64,000 nt of DNA from Pseudobdellovibrionaceae bacterium (GTDB lineage: Bacteria; Bdellovibrionota; Bdellovibrionia; Bdellovibrionales; Bdellovibrionaceae): positions 62,001 through 126,000 of the forward strand of contig JAEUWH010000026.1 of NCBI GenBank assembly GCA_016785955.1, read 5' to 3'. Numbering within the stretch: position 1 is the stretch's first letter; every line of letters starts with the position of its first letter. A program made the position numbers and the translations under genes. Shown piece after piece: positions 45,329 to 54,291 of this stretch. A model generated the notes under the pieces. That model had not been told where the DNA came from, did no database searches, and saw nothing but the letters and a program-made list of their open reading frames with translations.

Positions 45329-45668
45329 AAAAAACCGCCCGTGAAGTCGACGCTATATATAGTTTGCATATTATTCAATGATACTATTGCCATAGACCGT
45401 GCTTACGCTAATGATAGTTTTGAAAATAGCTTTTTGGAGTTAACCCTTAGCTCCTTCTACCTCATTTTTAGCAACTGCCTGTCTTGCGTGGATCAAAAAT
45501 TTGAAAATATCTATTGATTCTAAATAGTTAACTTTGTTTTTGCGACAATTGTTACAAAAACTATTCTAACCTATTAAAATAATTAAACAATACTTCTAAA
45601 AACGCACAGTCAATACGGGCAGTTCCTAAAGTTTAGGCCAGAGACGTACACTTAAAGAAAGGGAGTTT
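45329..45668. other. Non-coding stretch between the exporter operon and rnpB
   Basis: This 340-base gap contains no gene I can support. It holds a hairpin at 45436-45454 (GGAGTTAA, loop CCC, TTAGCTCC; 8 pairs with one G-T), which could be the 3' end of the exporter message although no T-run follows. Near rnpB is a small stem (CCTAA/TTAGG at about 45631-45643), a weak candidate for an rnpB processing or termination signal. Confidence 0.4.
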
Positions 45669-46022
45669 GGTTTTGCTATAAGCCGGATTCTGTCTTGAAA
45701 CTAGGTCCCTAAACCTAGCCTCATGTATGACTATTTATCTGGGAGTTTCGTTACCGAAACCCTCTAGCGATCCTACCCGGAAGCTCGTCAGAGCCGAACT
45801 AAAGCGCTTCCCTATTTGATCTTGCTTCGTGCAGAGTTTAGCTGTTTTCACTCCAGCAGCTCCCTAAAAAGCTCCCGTTCCCGCTTTCTAGATCGATGCC
45901 CTGGATATTCTTTCTGTTCCACTGTTCCTCGCCTTACGACGGAAGGGCGTTACCCTTTGCACTGCTCAATGAAGTCCGGACTTTCCTCTCTGCTTTTCAG
46001 CAGAGCAATCATCCGCAAAACC
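45669..46022 (-). ncRNA. rnpB: RNase P RNA (M1 RNA)
   Basis: Catalytic RNA of ribonuclease P, which removes 5' leaders from pre-tRNAs. On the minus strand the 5' conserved region GAGGAAAGTCCGGACTTC lies at 45971-45988 and the 3' conserved ACAGAATCCGGCTTATAG at 45676-45693; together they make the P4 core. Terminal helix P1 is formed by GGTTTTGC (5' end, 46015-46022) and GCAAAACC (3' end, 45669-45676). The roughly 354-nucleotide length and overall layout suit a bacterial type A RNA. Ends are set from P1 and from a promoter immediately upstream; they may be off by a few bases. A coding frame at 45816-46040 on the other strand is an artefact. Confidence 0.96.
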
Positions 46023-46028
46023 TGGTGT

Positions 46029-46057
46029 TTCATATCATAAACCATTAGATTTTTCAA
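46029..46057 (-). promoter_or_regulatory. rnpB promoter (sigma-70 type)
   Basis: On the minus strand TTGAAA (46052-46057) and TATGAA (46029-46034) are separated by exactly 17 bases. The -10 ends six bases before the first G of the P1 helix, which fits initiation at the mature 5' end. Confidence 0.75.
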
Positions 46058-46087
46058 TTCCCTTATGGGATAAGAAATTATTACTTA

Positions 46088-46117
46088 GAAGTTGTTTGCC
46101 AACAACTTCACTTTTTT
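46088..46117 (+). terminator. Terminator-like hairpin in the leader of the gene at 46134
   Basis: GAAGTTGTT-TGCC-AACAACTTC, a perfect 9-base-pair stem with a 4-base loop (46088-46109), then six T (46112-46117) on the plus strand. It sits only 17 bases before the ATG at 46134 and overlaps nothing coding. It could block readthrough from upstream or act as an attenuator for the downstream gene. Confidence 0.5.
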
Positions 46118-46133
46118 GAACTTGAGGAGTCTT

Positions 46134-46577
46134 ATGAGTTTCAAATCTATTCTTTCATTCGCACTATTGTCGTTTGCCGCTATCGCATTTGCAGGTAGTC
46201 CATCTGCCGACGGGTCTCATGGTAAAAATGACCCAAATAACTTATTTCCGCCAAAAAAAATGAACAAAGCTAAATCAACACCGCCAAAGAAAGTAGAATT
46301 GATCGAGCCTGCATTTATGGCTCAAGTTCCTGGCACTAGCGTCACCTTAAAATGGAATGCCGTTGATTTTGCCGAAAATTACCATCTTCAAGTGGCTACC
46401 GATGCAACCTTCAAGTGGTTGAAAGTCGATGATAACTTTGTGAAACGCCCAAGTTATGATCTCAGTCAGCTTGAAGCCGGTAAAATATACTACTGGCGCG
46501 TCGCGGCTGTGAAAAACTCTAATGATCCAATGTATATCAAGGGTCCATTCGAAACTTCAAGTTTTGAAACGAAATAG
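46134..46577 (+). CDS. Exported protein with one fibronectin-III-like domain
   Basis: A 147-residue secreted protein. The signal peptide ends near IAFA-GS; a Pro/Lys-rich linker (residues 25-55) leads to one FN3-like domain with the typical TSVTLKWNAVDFAENYHLQVATD and GKIYYWRVAAVKN strands. GAGGAG before the ATG at 46134 rejects a longer frame to 46092 that would run through the hairpin. It probably binds another envelope component. It resembles the FN3-like protein at 22390. Confidence 0.8.
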   Translation: MSFKSILSFALLSFAAIAFAGSPSADGSHGKNDPNNLFPPKKMNKAKSTPPKKVELIEPAFMAQVPGTSVTLKWNAVDFAENYHLQVATDATFKWLKVDDNFVKRPSYDLSQLEAGKIYYWRVAAVKNSNDPMYIKGPFETSSFETK

Positions 46578-46586
46578 GGTAATAGT

Positions 46587-47231
46587 TTGAATCACGACTT
46601 TGTACTCAAACAACTGACTTGGCGATATGCTGTTAAGAAATTTGATTCTAGTAAAAAAATCAGTGCCACCGATTGGCAGATTCTAGAAGAATCTCTTCGG
46701 TTATCACCCTCATCTTATGGGTTGCAGCCATGGAAGTTTATCGTGGTTCACAACAAAGAAATTCTTAAGCAACTGACATCATTATCTTGGGGACAATCTC
46801 AAGTAGAAGATTGCTCTCATTACATTGTATTTACAACTAAAGTCCAATTAGATGAAGAGCATATCGACAGACATGTCGCTAAGACAGCAGAAATTCGCGA
46901 AATAGATGTTAAAAATCTAGCGGGTTATAAACGTGTAATGGTCGGCGATTTACTGAACGGCCCTCGGAGTGAAACAATCTTTCACTGGGCACAACGACAG
47001 GCTTATATCGCCATGGGCTTTTTGATGCAGACGGCGGCCATGATGCAAATTGATTCCTGTCCGCTGGAGGGTTTAGATCCCAAAGGCTATGACAAAGTTT
47101 TGGGTCTGGAAAACACTGGGTTCGGCACGGTCGCGGCTGTAGCATGCGGCTATCGTCATCTCGATGACAAGTATCAAAATATCAAAAAAGTTCGCTTTGA
47201 CAAAAAAGATATCATCATTCACTTAGATTGA
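46587..47231 (+). CDS. Nitroreductase-family NAD(P)H:FMN oxidoreductase
   Basis: Flavoenzyme (214 residues) that reduces nitro compounds or quinones with NAD(P)H. RYAVKKFDSSKKIS, LRLSPSSYGLQPWKFIVV (FMN phosphate contacts), QAYIAMGFLMQTAAMMQIDSCPLEGLDP and TVAAVACGYRHLDDKY are family hallmarks of the NfsB group. The start is a TTG at 46587, nine bases after the preceding stop. The final 13 bases overlap the convergent 3' end of the YfaQ-like gene. Confidence 0.92.
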   Translation: MNHDFVLKQLTWRYAVKKFDSSKKISATDWQILEESLRLSPSSYGLQPWKFIVVHNKEILKQLTSLSWGQSQVEDCSHYIVFTTKVQLDEEHIDRHVAKTAEIREIDVKNLAGYKRVMVGDLLNGPRSETIFHWAQRQAYIAMGFLMQTAAMMQIDSCPLEGLDPKGYDKVLGLENTGFGTVAAVACGYRHLDDKYQNIKKVRFDKKDIIIHLD

Positions 47232-49513
47232 TTTTTTTGGACCTTTAAGTCGTAATAATTCTCCAAAATTTGGTCAAAATTGAAACCCTGGATAGCCAGC
47301 TGATTTGCTTCTGTTAAATCCATGCCGCGCTCGTGACCTTCTCCGCGCCCGTGAAAGATACCTTCCACGCCAGACTCGACAACTTCGAATGAATCGGGAC
47401 ACGATTTCAACCGAAAAAAGGAACGAAGCCCCTCGCAAGAAATACGATTTACATTATCGCTGTCCGTACTGAAAACAAATTGATCCTTCGCTTTAAACCC
47501 CGATAAATTTCTAGCTGGTTCTAACTTTAAAAATTCAAAAACATCAGCGACCTTGACGGCATGCTGCCATGGTTTTTTTCCTCCAAGAGAGTACTCCAGC
47601 CACCTCGGAGATCCCAGGCTGAATCCTCCCACATCAACTATTAGTTGATTCAGTGATTTTTTTTCCAGCTCAGGAACGGATTCATAGCCCAAATTAAAAA
47701 CTTGGCAAATCGTTGTATCACAAATCGGTATATTTTTGTGCTGCCAAAAGGCCAAATTATTTTTGATAACCAACAACATCGCCTTCTGCAGTTCTTTGCG
47801 ACGATTTTGTGTTTCCGAAAAAAACACATTTTTAAGATAGTGCCACTCACTGGTGCTCAAAATCAGTTGCGATCCCCGACGGGCCCTTGCATTCTTTTCA
47901 CTACGCGCACGCTCGACTGGCGCCACAGCTTGGGATGAGAGAGTTAACATCAAATCTCCATACAATCGGCGACTCACTTGATCCTGAGTCATTACTTCAA
48001 ACGCAGACCCGATACAACTGAGCTTGGCACCAGCATGCTGTATTTTCTTTGAATTCAATTCTTCTTCTTTTAACAACCGACCGTTTTTTAAAATCAATGT
48101 CGGACAATGAAGTTGAATAGACTCCAAATTAAACCGCGATAAAACCTGCACTCGGGCTCTACTATCTGTGTGCTTAGTATATTTTAAGATCCGTGATTTC
48201 AATTCCGGAAGTAAATCGATGGGACGATAGGACGATCTATACAATATTGCAATTTTGGGTGTTGTCCCAGAGTCAATCACCGCAACAACAAATCCATTTT
48301 CCACGGACAAATCAAACCCTGTTGTCGTACCTGATTTTAAAGCAATTCCATTATTTAAAAACCAAACCGAGTCAGGTGCTCCAGATAGCGTACCCTTGTG
48401 TGCTGTCCGCTTTAGTATCTCGATGGTGGCGGGATCTTTTTCCAAAATGTAATCATACACCCCAGCCAAATCTCGCAGATTCAATTTTAATGTCGGCCAC
48501 AAGCCGATAGCATCGGCCATATTCAACCATGAAGCTTGGTAGTTAGACTGAAGAATCATATTCAAGGTCTGAGCATAGTTTTCCATTTCAGCGGCCGAAT
48601 ACTTTGTATCCAGGAAGAAACCATTACAAGAAAAATTAAGCGCGGATGAAAAATCCCACAATGTACGTGTCTGATCACCACATCCCCAATCGTTCGTTGA
48701 CCTTTTATTTTTTGTTTTCTTCAAATCAGAAAAAAAAGTATTTGCAAATGGTTTCAGCGTCGACCCTGGAGATTGCTTCAACTGCCAATTCCCCTCTGCT
48801 TCAATCACCTCATTAGCCAAACTATCAAAAACTATAAATCCCCATGAATTCAAATTGTCTTTTCTGGCTCGATAACCTTGAATTTTGGCAATAAACTGCT
48901 CCATCAAATGATTTTGATTCGCCAAAAAAGTTTCGCTTTGACACTGGCGGAAAAGATCAAAAAACCAATTTTCAAAAACTTCTTCGCTATCTTTTTTTAC
49001 TACTTCATTAATTAGGCGCGCCAGTGCCAATGTTTTTGTCTCATTGAACGAAGTGGACATTCTGAGTTCTTTAAGCGCTTCGGATTTTGTATAAGATTTC
49101 TTGTTTCGATACAGTATACGTAAATAGTCATCACTTCGCCAATAAGCAAAAAGCTCTTGAGTAAAAGGATCAGATATTTTTGGACACTGGGAACTGAAAA
49201 ACACGTGTGCAATTTCGTGCCTCAAGGTCGATAACAAATCTTTCTTGTCCATATACAGATTGAAATTTATTCGATGACCACGCGTTTGGGCCAAATGATC
49301 AGCGGACACCAAAGAGAAGTCCAACTCAATTTCTTTTTCTACCGGAACCATCTTCCAATATTGTTCCTCTAGAAACCAAAAATCTTGAGCGACCTTCTGA
49401 ATGGCCTGTTGCTGGTCATTGTCGCGTGTAAAGTGAACTTTAAGTTCCGCTTTACTGCTTAGACTCAACAGAAAAAGTGGCAGTACCAGTGTAAGACGCT
49501 TTAGTTTCATCAT
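47219..49513 (-). CDS. yfaQ: YfaQ-like exported protein: HExxH region, PBP-type transpeptidase motifs and SpoIID-like domain
   Basis: A 764-residue periplasmic protein and the likely partner of the alpha-2-macroglobulin. Signal peptide (ends SSKA-EL). An N-terminal gluzincin-like motif LRHEIAHVFF lies near residue 100. A penicillin-binding-type domain follows with PGSTLKPF (SxxK), ALNFSCNGFF (SxN) near 295, and ALKSGTTTGF (KSGT) near 393. The C-terminal third shows a SpoIID-like core, YLKNVFFSETQNRRKELQKA with the expected glutamate, ICDTTICQVFNLGYE, and the final GRGEGHERGMDLTEANQLA. ATG at 49513 (or 49510; TTG 49525) lies inside yfaS, with 62 bases of overlap. The YfaQ assignment follows from operon content; domain calls are by eye. 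Confidence 0.75.
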   Translation of the reverse strand: MMKLKRLTLVLPLFLLSLSSKAELKVHFTRDNDQQQAIQKVAQDFWFLEEQYWKMVPVEKEIELDFSLVSADHLAQTRGHRINFNLYMDKKDLLSTLRHEIAHVFFSSQCPKISDPFTQELFAYWRSDDYLRILYRNKKSYTKSEALKELRMSTSFNETKTLALARLINEVVKKDSEEVFENWFFDLFRQCQSETFLANQNHLMEQFIAKIQGYRARKDNLNSWGFIVFDSLANEVIEAEGNWQLKQSPGSTLKPFANTFFSDLKKTKNKRSTNDWGCGDQTRTLWDFSSALNFSCNGFFLDTKYSAAEMENYAQTLNMILQSNYQASWLNMADAIGLWPTLKLNLRDLAGVYDYILEKDPATIEILKRTAHKGTLSGAPDSVWFLNNGIALKSGTTTGFDLSVENGFVVAVIDSGTTPKIAILYRSSYRPIDLLPELKSRILKYTKHTDSRARVQVLSRFNLESIQLHCPTLILKNGRLLKEEELNSKKIQHAGAKLSCIGSAFEVMTQDQVSRRLYGDLMLTLSSQAVAPVERARSEKNARARRGSQLILSTSEWHYLKNVFFSETQNRRKELQKAMLLVIKNNLAFWQHKNIPICDTTICQVFNLGYESVPELEKKSLNQLIVDVGGFSLGSPRWLEYSLGGKKPWQHAVKVADVFEFLKLEPARNLSGFKAKDQFVFSTDSDNVNRISCEGLRSFFRLKSCPDSFEVVESGVEGIFHGRGEGHERGMDLTEANQLAIQGFNFDQILENYYDLKVQKNQSK

Positions 49514-52500
49514 AAAAATCTTCAATTTTTGCTATGCCGGCACTGAATTGTCCCGGATAACTAACTCGGTACATGATACCTACCTGCGTTCCGTTGTCCA
49601 TCCAACCTCGGCTAAAATCAAAAAACCAACGTGTTTGATGATTCAAAATCTCTCGTGTTTTCGTCGCAGACATCAAGGGCAGATTGTAAGGAGAGCCTCT
49701 GTAAACTTGATCTTCCTGTATCGTTGCAAATCCCGCTGGCGTATCATTAGTAACGACATAATACCGAGAGTGCCAAAAATTTCGGACATTAGAAATTGAT
49801 TTAAATTTTATTTCACAATACACCAAGTCTCCAACCAGCAATTCTTCACCGCCCAGCAGTTCCTTTCGATCTCCTTTTTCATTTATTTTATAGTATATTC
49901 GATCAATATTCCATCCCGCCGTTTTTGATTTAATATTTCCATTGGGTGAAACTTTAGAAATTTTTCCTCGCAAAATCTGATTTTCCAAGACCGAACTTAC
50001 AGAAATTCTTGATTGATCTGATAGTCCTTTATAATTTTTCACAATGACACTGTAACCAGCCAATTGCTTTACAATTTGAAGGTCCACTGCCGAGACTGGT
50101 TTGTCATTAATTGTAACGTCCAAAGTCTTTGAACTATTCTTCTTAGAGACCGTCGCCTCCATGTCTTGGCTAATCAATTCATATAAAGAGGTCAACACAA
50201 CTCCATTATCAAAAGTCGATCCAAAATAGTGTCCATTGAAGTTGGCCAAAATATTTTTTCTCACCAGTTCAGTTATTGTCTTGGTTGTATAAGTCACACG
50301 AACTGCTGGTATATCCATCTTTCCTTGCGGGCGATTCATATAATTTTCTGCCTGCACCAGCGCGCGGTATGCAATTGCAATCGACGAAACCGTACGCCCC
50401 GGATACGCCGACCAACCCTCTTGAGCCTGTGGAACAAAATTTCCATACTGGACAGGAGACGATGTCTCCTTCATTTGCTCTAAGGATTTCTTAGTTAAAT
50501 CGACTAATGTCGTGAACTCGTTTTTGAGTTCTTTATCTGTAAGATTGTGATTTGATAAAGCCATCAAAAGAAGTGCGCGCTCGAAAACAGTTCCAGATTT
50601 AATCACGTAGTCACTTTGCGTTCTCAAAATCGCCAACAGATCCTTTTGACTTCGGTCGACAATATATTTTCTGGTAAAAACAGATTCAATAAATGAGAAA
50701 GAAATTCCTTGAGGACTTCCTGGCAGGATATCTTTGGTTGTTAGCCAATCATACGTCACTCGAAAATCATATAAATTTGCATGTGATATACGCTCGGAAA
50801 GAGCCAAGTTGAGCATCACCAACAGGCTCATATTTATATCTTGCTCTCCCGAATCTGGAAACCAACTAAAACCGCCAGTTTTAGATTGAAATTGCAACAA
50901 TCGTCTACGGCCAATGTCCGAATTATCTGTGGCCAGCTTCAACGTCTTTTCTTGAGCTTCAGTTAAACTCATACCTTTGCTTTTTGCTTTAGACAAAATA
51001 TCGCTGATGATTTTATTGGAAACTGTGGTATTAATGGTTTGCTCGACACAACCATATGGATAGCGAACCATCCATTCCATATTGGCAAATAAAATACTGG
51101 TTAAGTCATTGTACACTTGCAACTCTAAAGCCTGAACTTTTTCGTCTTTTTCTAAAGTTAGCTTAAAGGAATTACTATCCGGAAAATAGAAATCATTCAC
51201 CAAAGTTGATCTGGGCAAAATACGAATCAAATCTTTGAATCCCAATTTTGATTTGTTAAATTCCAAATTTCCAATAAAGGACGTCGTAATATCTGCATTG
51301 GTCTCTGCCACGTGGATATTTAAGCTTTCTGAAACTTGCTGTTTTGGCTTTAACGAAATCGTAAGATCCGCTTTTTGTGGTAGCTCAAGAATGCTTTTGT
51401 CTTCTGACTGGGCAGAATATTTGACTGCAGTTTCTTGGGTAAGATCATTACCGGCAATATTCACTCGCAATCTAGATTTGTCCTCGGATCTCAGGAACGG
51501 TGGATATCCAACAAGCAGTGTAACCGGCAGTTGTGATTTAAACTGCGTCGTCGACTCACCGAAACGTCCATTTTTATCCACCACCACGGCAGTGACGCGC
51601 CAAATAGTTTGATTACCTGGCATTAAAAACTTTACTTCACCTTCGCCACTTTCATTAGTCACAATGTTGGCTTTCCAAAATGCGGTGTCTTTGATATCCA
51701 TTGGCTTGGACTGATTTTTTGAAGCCGCTAGGACATGATTTGGCTGAAACAGTTTCGCAATCGCTTCGCCATATCCATATCCCTGAAAATGCGACGAATA
51801 GAATGACATCAGATTAAGACGCGTCAATGGATAGAAGAACTCATCAAGTTTTGGACGGAACTCGGGTTGAATATCCAAAACAGACTGATCCACAACAGCC
51901 AACGCCACCTCTGCTTTGATTCCTTTGCCATCCGAGCCAAGAGTTTTGAATTTAATTTTTTGTTCTGATCCCGGGATAACGTTTTCAGATTTGCTTAGCC
52001 ATTGAACCTTTAGCCTTTTATCCGGATCTAAGATTTTAAATGAGGCTCGCTTTTCAATCCACCCCCGCTCTGGATGAGCGTAACTGAGCACAAAATAGAT
52101 TTGATTACCATATTCTGGCAAGACCTTTTCATTGATCCAAATCGATCGACCATTCACTGGAATGACCCGATTTTGAAATATCTTAGGACCGGCCAATGTT
52201 AGAAAAACATGACCAGTATGGCTACCCAAGGCACCCCATTTATCTGGCAGCGCTACGAAAATTTTTACTGTATCACCGATCGAAACTTCCTTTTGATTGG
52301 TCAGCAAGCGAACTTCTTCGCCTGATACGGCAACCACACCGGGTGTCTTCCCAGTCAACACAATCTCAGCAGATTTCGTATCTGGATTTTTTCTTTTATC
52401 CCACAAGGTTACATCGGCGCGCAACTCGCCGATCAAACTTGAATCTTCAGGAAGATCTACTTTGGCGATACCCTTGCTATTTGTTCTGATTTTTTTTATT

Positions 52501-54278
52501 TGAATAGTTTTGTCCTTTAAGACAAATTTTACTTCCCCATCCATATCCGGCATACTTTTGCCACTAAAGGACTTTGACATCACGGTCAGCTGCGCGTCTT
52601 TTCCAGATTCTACGACAATTTTATTGAATACCGCCAGGGTGGAAACTTCGCTGGCTAAATCATAGAATGACTTGCTACCATAAATAATATTATCATCCAC
52701 ATCTTGAGTATAAACTTCTACACGATATTGATAGTTCAAGTTTTTTGGTCCTGATAAATTGCTAGGAATTTCGACTTCGAATTCTGAAAAACCTTTTTCA
52801 TCAAATTTGATCTGCACTTCTGGAACGATCGTCTCTGTTACCATAGGCCGCGCACCACGATCTCGGTCAAAGCCATATGTCGTTACAGAACCCGTTTCTC
52901 CTAAGCCAGAATCATCAACCCACTGCGCAGATTCTATTCGTGTACGAAGGACACTCACCGAAGCATTTAGTATTTTGGGAAAGCCGCCGGCGTATCGTTC
53001 GGCTTGAACTTTGAATTTTAATTTGTCCCCTGGCTTAGCAGTTTCTTTATCATTCAAAAGAGTTAAGAAATATACTGGTTTTACGTACTCTTTTACACGT
53101 AATTCACTGGCGTGCTCGATTTTATTAAGCTTAGCAACAACTCGGTAGACGCCTGGTTTATCCGCTATATTAATTTTCAGTGTACCATTGAAGGTACCAA
53201 ACTCTGAAAATTTTGCAGTTGTCGATGCCGAAACTTTTTCATCAGACACATTATAGATTTCAATTTTAACGGAATTCTTTTCAGGATTTAGTTGGCTACG
53301 ACCATTTACAAGATTGCGTAAAATACCTTTGAAATAGACCGTATCACCATTTCTATATAAAGGCCGATCCGTAAACAAATACATATCGGGAAATGAAACC
53401 TGTGTCGAAAAATATTCTGAATCAATAATGGCAGTACCCTGAGACGAACTTACAACCGTTAATAGGTCGTTATCTTTGGCTCCATTCACTCGGACTTCAC
53501 CATCGGCATTTGTCTTTACTTCACTTACCCAAGTACCTGCTAAATTTCGAATGGAAATTTGCGCATTAGGAACTGGTTGAGCGGCACGATCAAAAATGCG
53601 ATATATTAGTGTTTCGTTAGATCTCTGCATATATCCGATTAGATCATTCACAGCTAGGACAACCTGGCCTTCACTGTTACCTTGAATCACCTGAATTAAA
53701 TAGAATCCTGACGGCAATTTTGGCAGGTTAACCATTTTCGTACTTAATCGCGATGAATCCATATAAGAATAGTAGTCTTCAAATCCCGGAATATCGAAAT
53801 CCTTCTTTTTATCTTGGGTTTCTGGATTCAAGACAATTTCTGACCTCAACCTAAAACCTTTAGGGATTTGAATTAGTTTCTCGGGCCCCAGTTTACCGGG
53901 TGATACATACGGAGAAGATTGCGAGCCCCCTAAGGTTTCCACCAAATCCTTCCTAATTCCATAGTTAAGACTCAAACGAAGCCAATCGAAATTGCTACGA
54001 TCCTGACTAAACCCCAAATTCATAAAATGAGCTGGGTTAAAATCAAATCCTGGTTTTTTCCACGCTCGTCGTAAATCAATCTGTGTAGAGATGAATTGCT
54101 TTTTGTCCTCGGGTTCAAGAATTTTAATATAGATCGGAGTAACAAATGAATAATTCACTTCCAACTGAGGATTCTCTTTGGGTGAATAGTCTCGTCGTAC
54201 GGTCAAATAGAAAGGTTTCGCAAGCGCTCCCTCGAATAGGGATACGAAAAATACAAAAAGTAGTAAAAATTTGTTCAT
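49452..54278 (-). CDS. yfaS: Alpha-2-macroglobulin family protein with thioester motif (YfaS-like)
   Basis: Large (1608 residues) periplasmic protein that probably traps or guards against proteases. The signal peptide ends near GALA-KP and has no lipobox. Macroglobulin MG domains fill the first half (FLTDRPLYRNGDTVYFKGILRN is the typical MG motif; VYRVVAKL...VKEYVKPVYF). A bait-like, variable segment occurs near residues 800-860, and MPGNQTIWRVTAVVVDKNGRFG marks the conserved post-bait domain. The thioester motif PYGCVEQT has Cys1077 and Gln1080, inside an alpha-helical TED-like region with GRRRLLQFQSKTGGFSWFPDSGEQD. The C-terminal receptor-like domain follows. It is fourth in the yfaP-T-A-S-Q operon. 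Confidence 0.92.
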   Translation of the reverse strand: MNKFLLLFVFFVSLFEGALAKPFYLTVRRDYSPKENPQLEVNYSFVTPIYIKILEPEDKKQFISTQIDLRRAWKKPGFDFNPAHFMNLGFSQDRSNFDWLRLSLNYGIRKDLVETLGGSQSSPYVSPGKLGPEKLIQIPKGFRLRSEIVLNPETQDKKKDFDIPGFEDYYSYMDSSRLSTKMVNLPKLPSGFYLIQVIQGNSEGQVVLAVNDLIGYMQRSNETLIYRIFDRAAQPVPNAQISIRNLAGTWVSEVKTNADGEVRVNGAKDNDLLTVVSSSQGTAIIDSEYFSTQVSFPDMYLFTDRPLYRNGDTVYFKGILRNLVNGRSQLNPEKNSVKIEIYNVSDEKVSASTTAKFSEFGTFNGTLKINIADKPGVYRVVAKLNKIEHASELRVKEYVKPVYFLTLLNDKETAKPGDKLKFKVQAERYAGGFPKILNASVSVLRTRIESAQWVDDSGLGETGSVTTYGFDRDRGARPMVTETIVPEVQIKFDEKGFSEFEVEIPSNLSGPKNLNYQYRVEVYTQDVDDNIIYGSKSFYDLASEVSTLAVFNKIVVESGKDAQLTVMSKSFSGKSMPDMDGEVKFVLKDKTIQIKKIRTNSKGIAKVDLPEDSSLIGELRADVTLWDKRKNPDTKSAEIVLTGKTPGVVAVSGEEVRLLTNQKEVSIGDTVKIFVALPDKWGALGSHTGHVFLTLAGPKIFQNRVIPVNGRSIWINEKVLPEYGNQIYFVLSYAHPERGWIEKRASFKILDPDKRLKVQWLSKSENVIPGSEQKIKFKTLGSDGKGIKAEVALAVVDQSVLDIQPEFRPKLDEFFYPLTRLNLMSFYSSHFQGYGYGEAIAKLFQPNHVLAASKNQSKPMDIKDTAFWKANIVTNESGEGEVKFLMPGNQTIWRVTAVVVDKNGRFGESTTQFKSQLPVTLLVGYPPFLRSEDKSRLRVNIAGNDLTQETAVKYSAQSEDKSILELPQKADLTISLKPKQQVSESLNIHVAETNADITTSFIGNLEFNKSKLGFKDLIRILPRSTLVNDFYFPDSNSFKLTLEKDEKVQALELQVYNDLTSILFANMEWMVRYPYGCVEQTINTTVSNKIISDILSKAKSKGMSLTEAQEKTLKLATDNSDIGRRRLLQFQSKTGGFSWFPDSGEQDINMSLLVMLNLALSERISHANLYDFRVTYDWLTTKDILPGSPQGISFSFIESVFTRKYIVDRSQKDLLAILRTQSDYVIKSGTVFERALLLMALSNHNLTDKELKNEFTTLVDLTKKSLEQMKETSSPVQYGNFVPQAQEGWSAYPGRTVSSIAIAYRALVQAENYMNRPQGKMDIPAVRVTYTTKTITELVRKNILANFNGHYFGSTFDNGVVLTSLYELISQDMEATVSKKNSSKTLDVTINDKPVSAVDLQIVKQLAGYSVIVKNYKGLSDQSRISVSSVLENQILRGKISKVSPNGNIKSKTAGWNIDRIYYKINEKGDRKELLGGEELLVGDLVYCEIKFKSISNVRNFWHSRYYVVTNDTPAGFATIQEDQVYRGSPYNLPLMSATKTREILNHQTRWFFDFSRGWMDNGTQVGIMYRVSYPGQFSAGIAKIEDFYDETKASYTGTATFSVESKQ

Positions 54279-54291
54279 ATGAGCCTTCTAT

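Noticed and set aside
45340-45517. Open stretch of about 50 codons with hydrophobic and acidic residues
   Set aside because: I could not confirm an in-frame start codon or ribosome site, and the frame depends on a single base in a TATATA run, so I do not call a gene.
45816-46040. 74-codon open frame on the plus strand
   Set aside because: It lies almost wholly inside the minus-strand RNase P RNA, whose conserved cores and P1 helix are clear.
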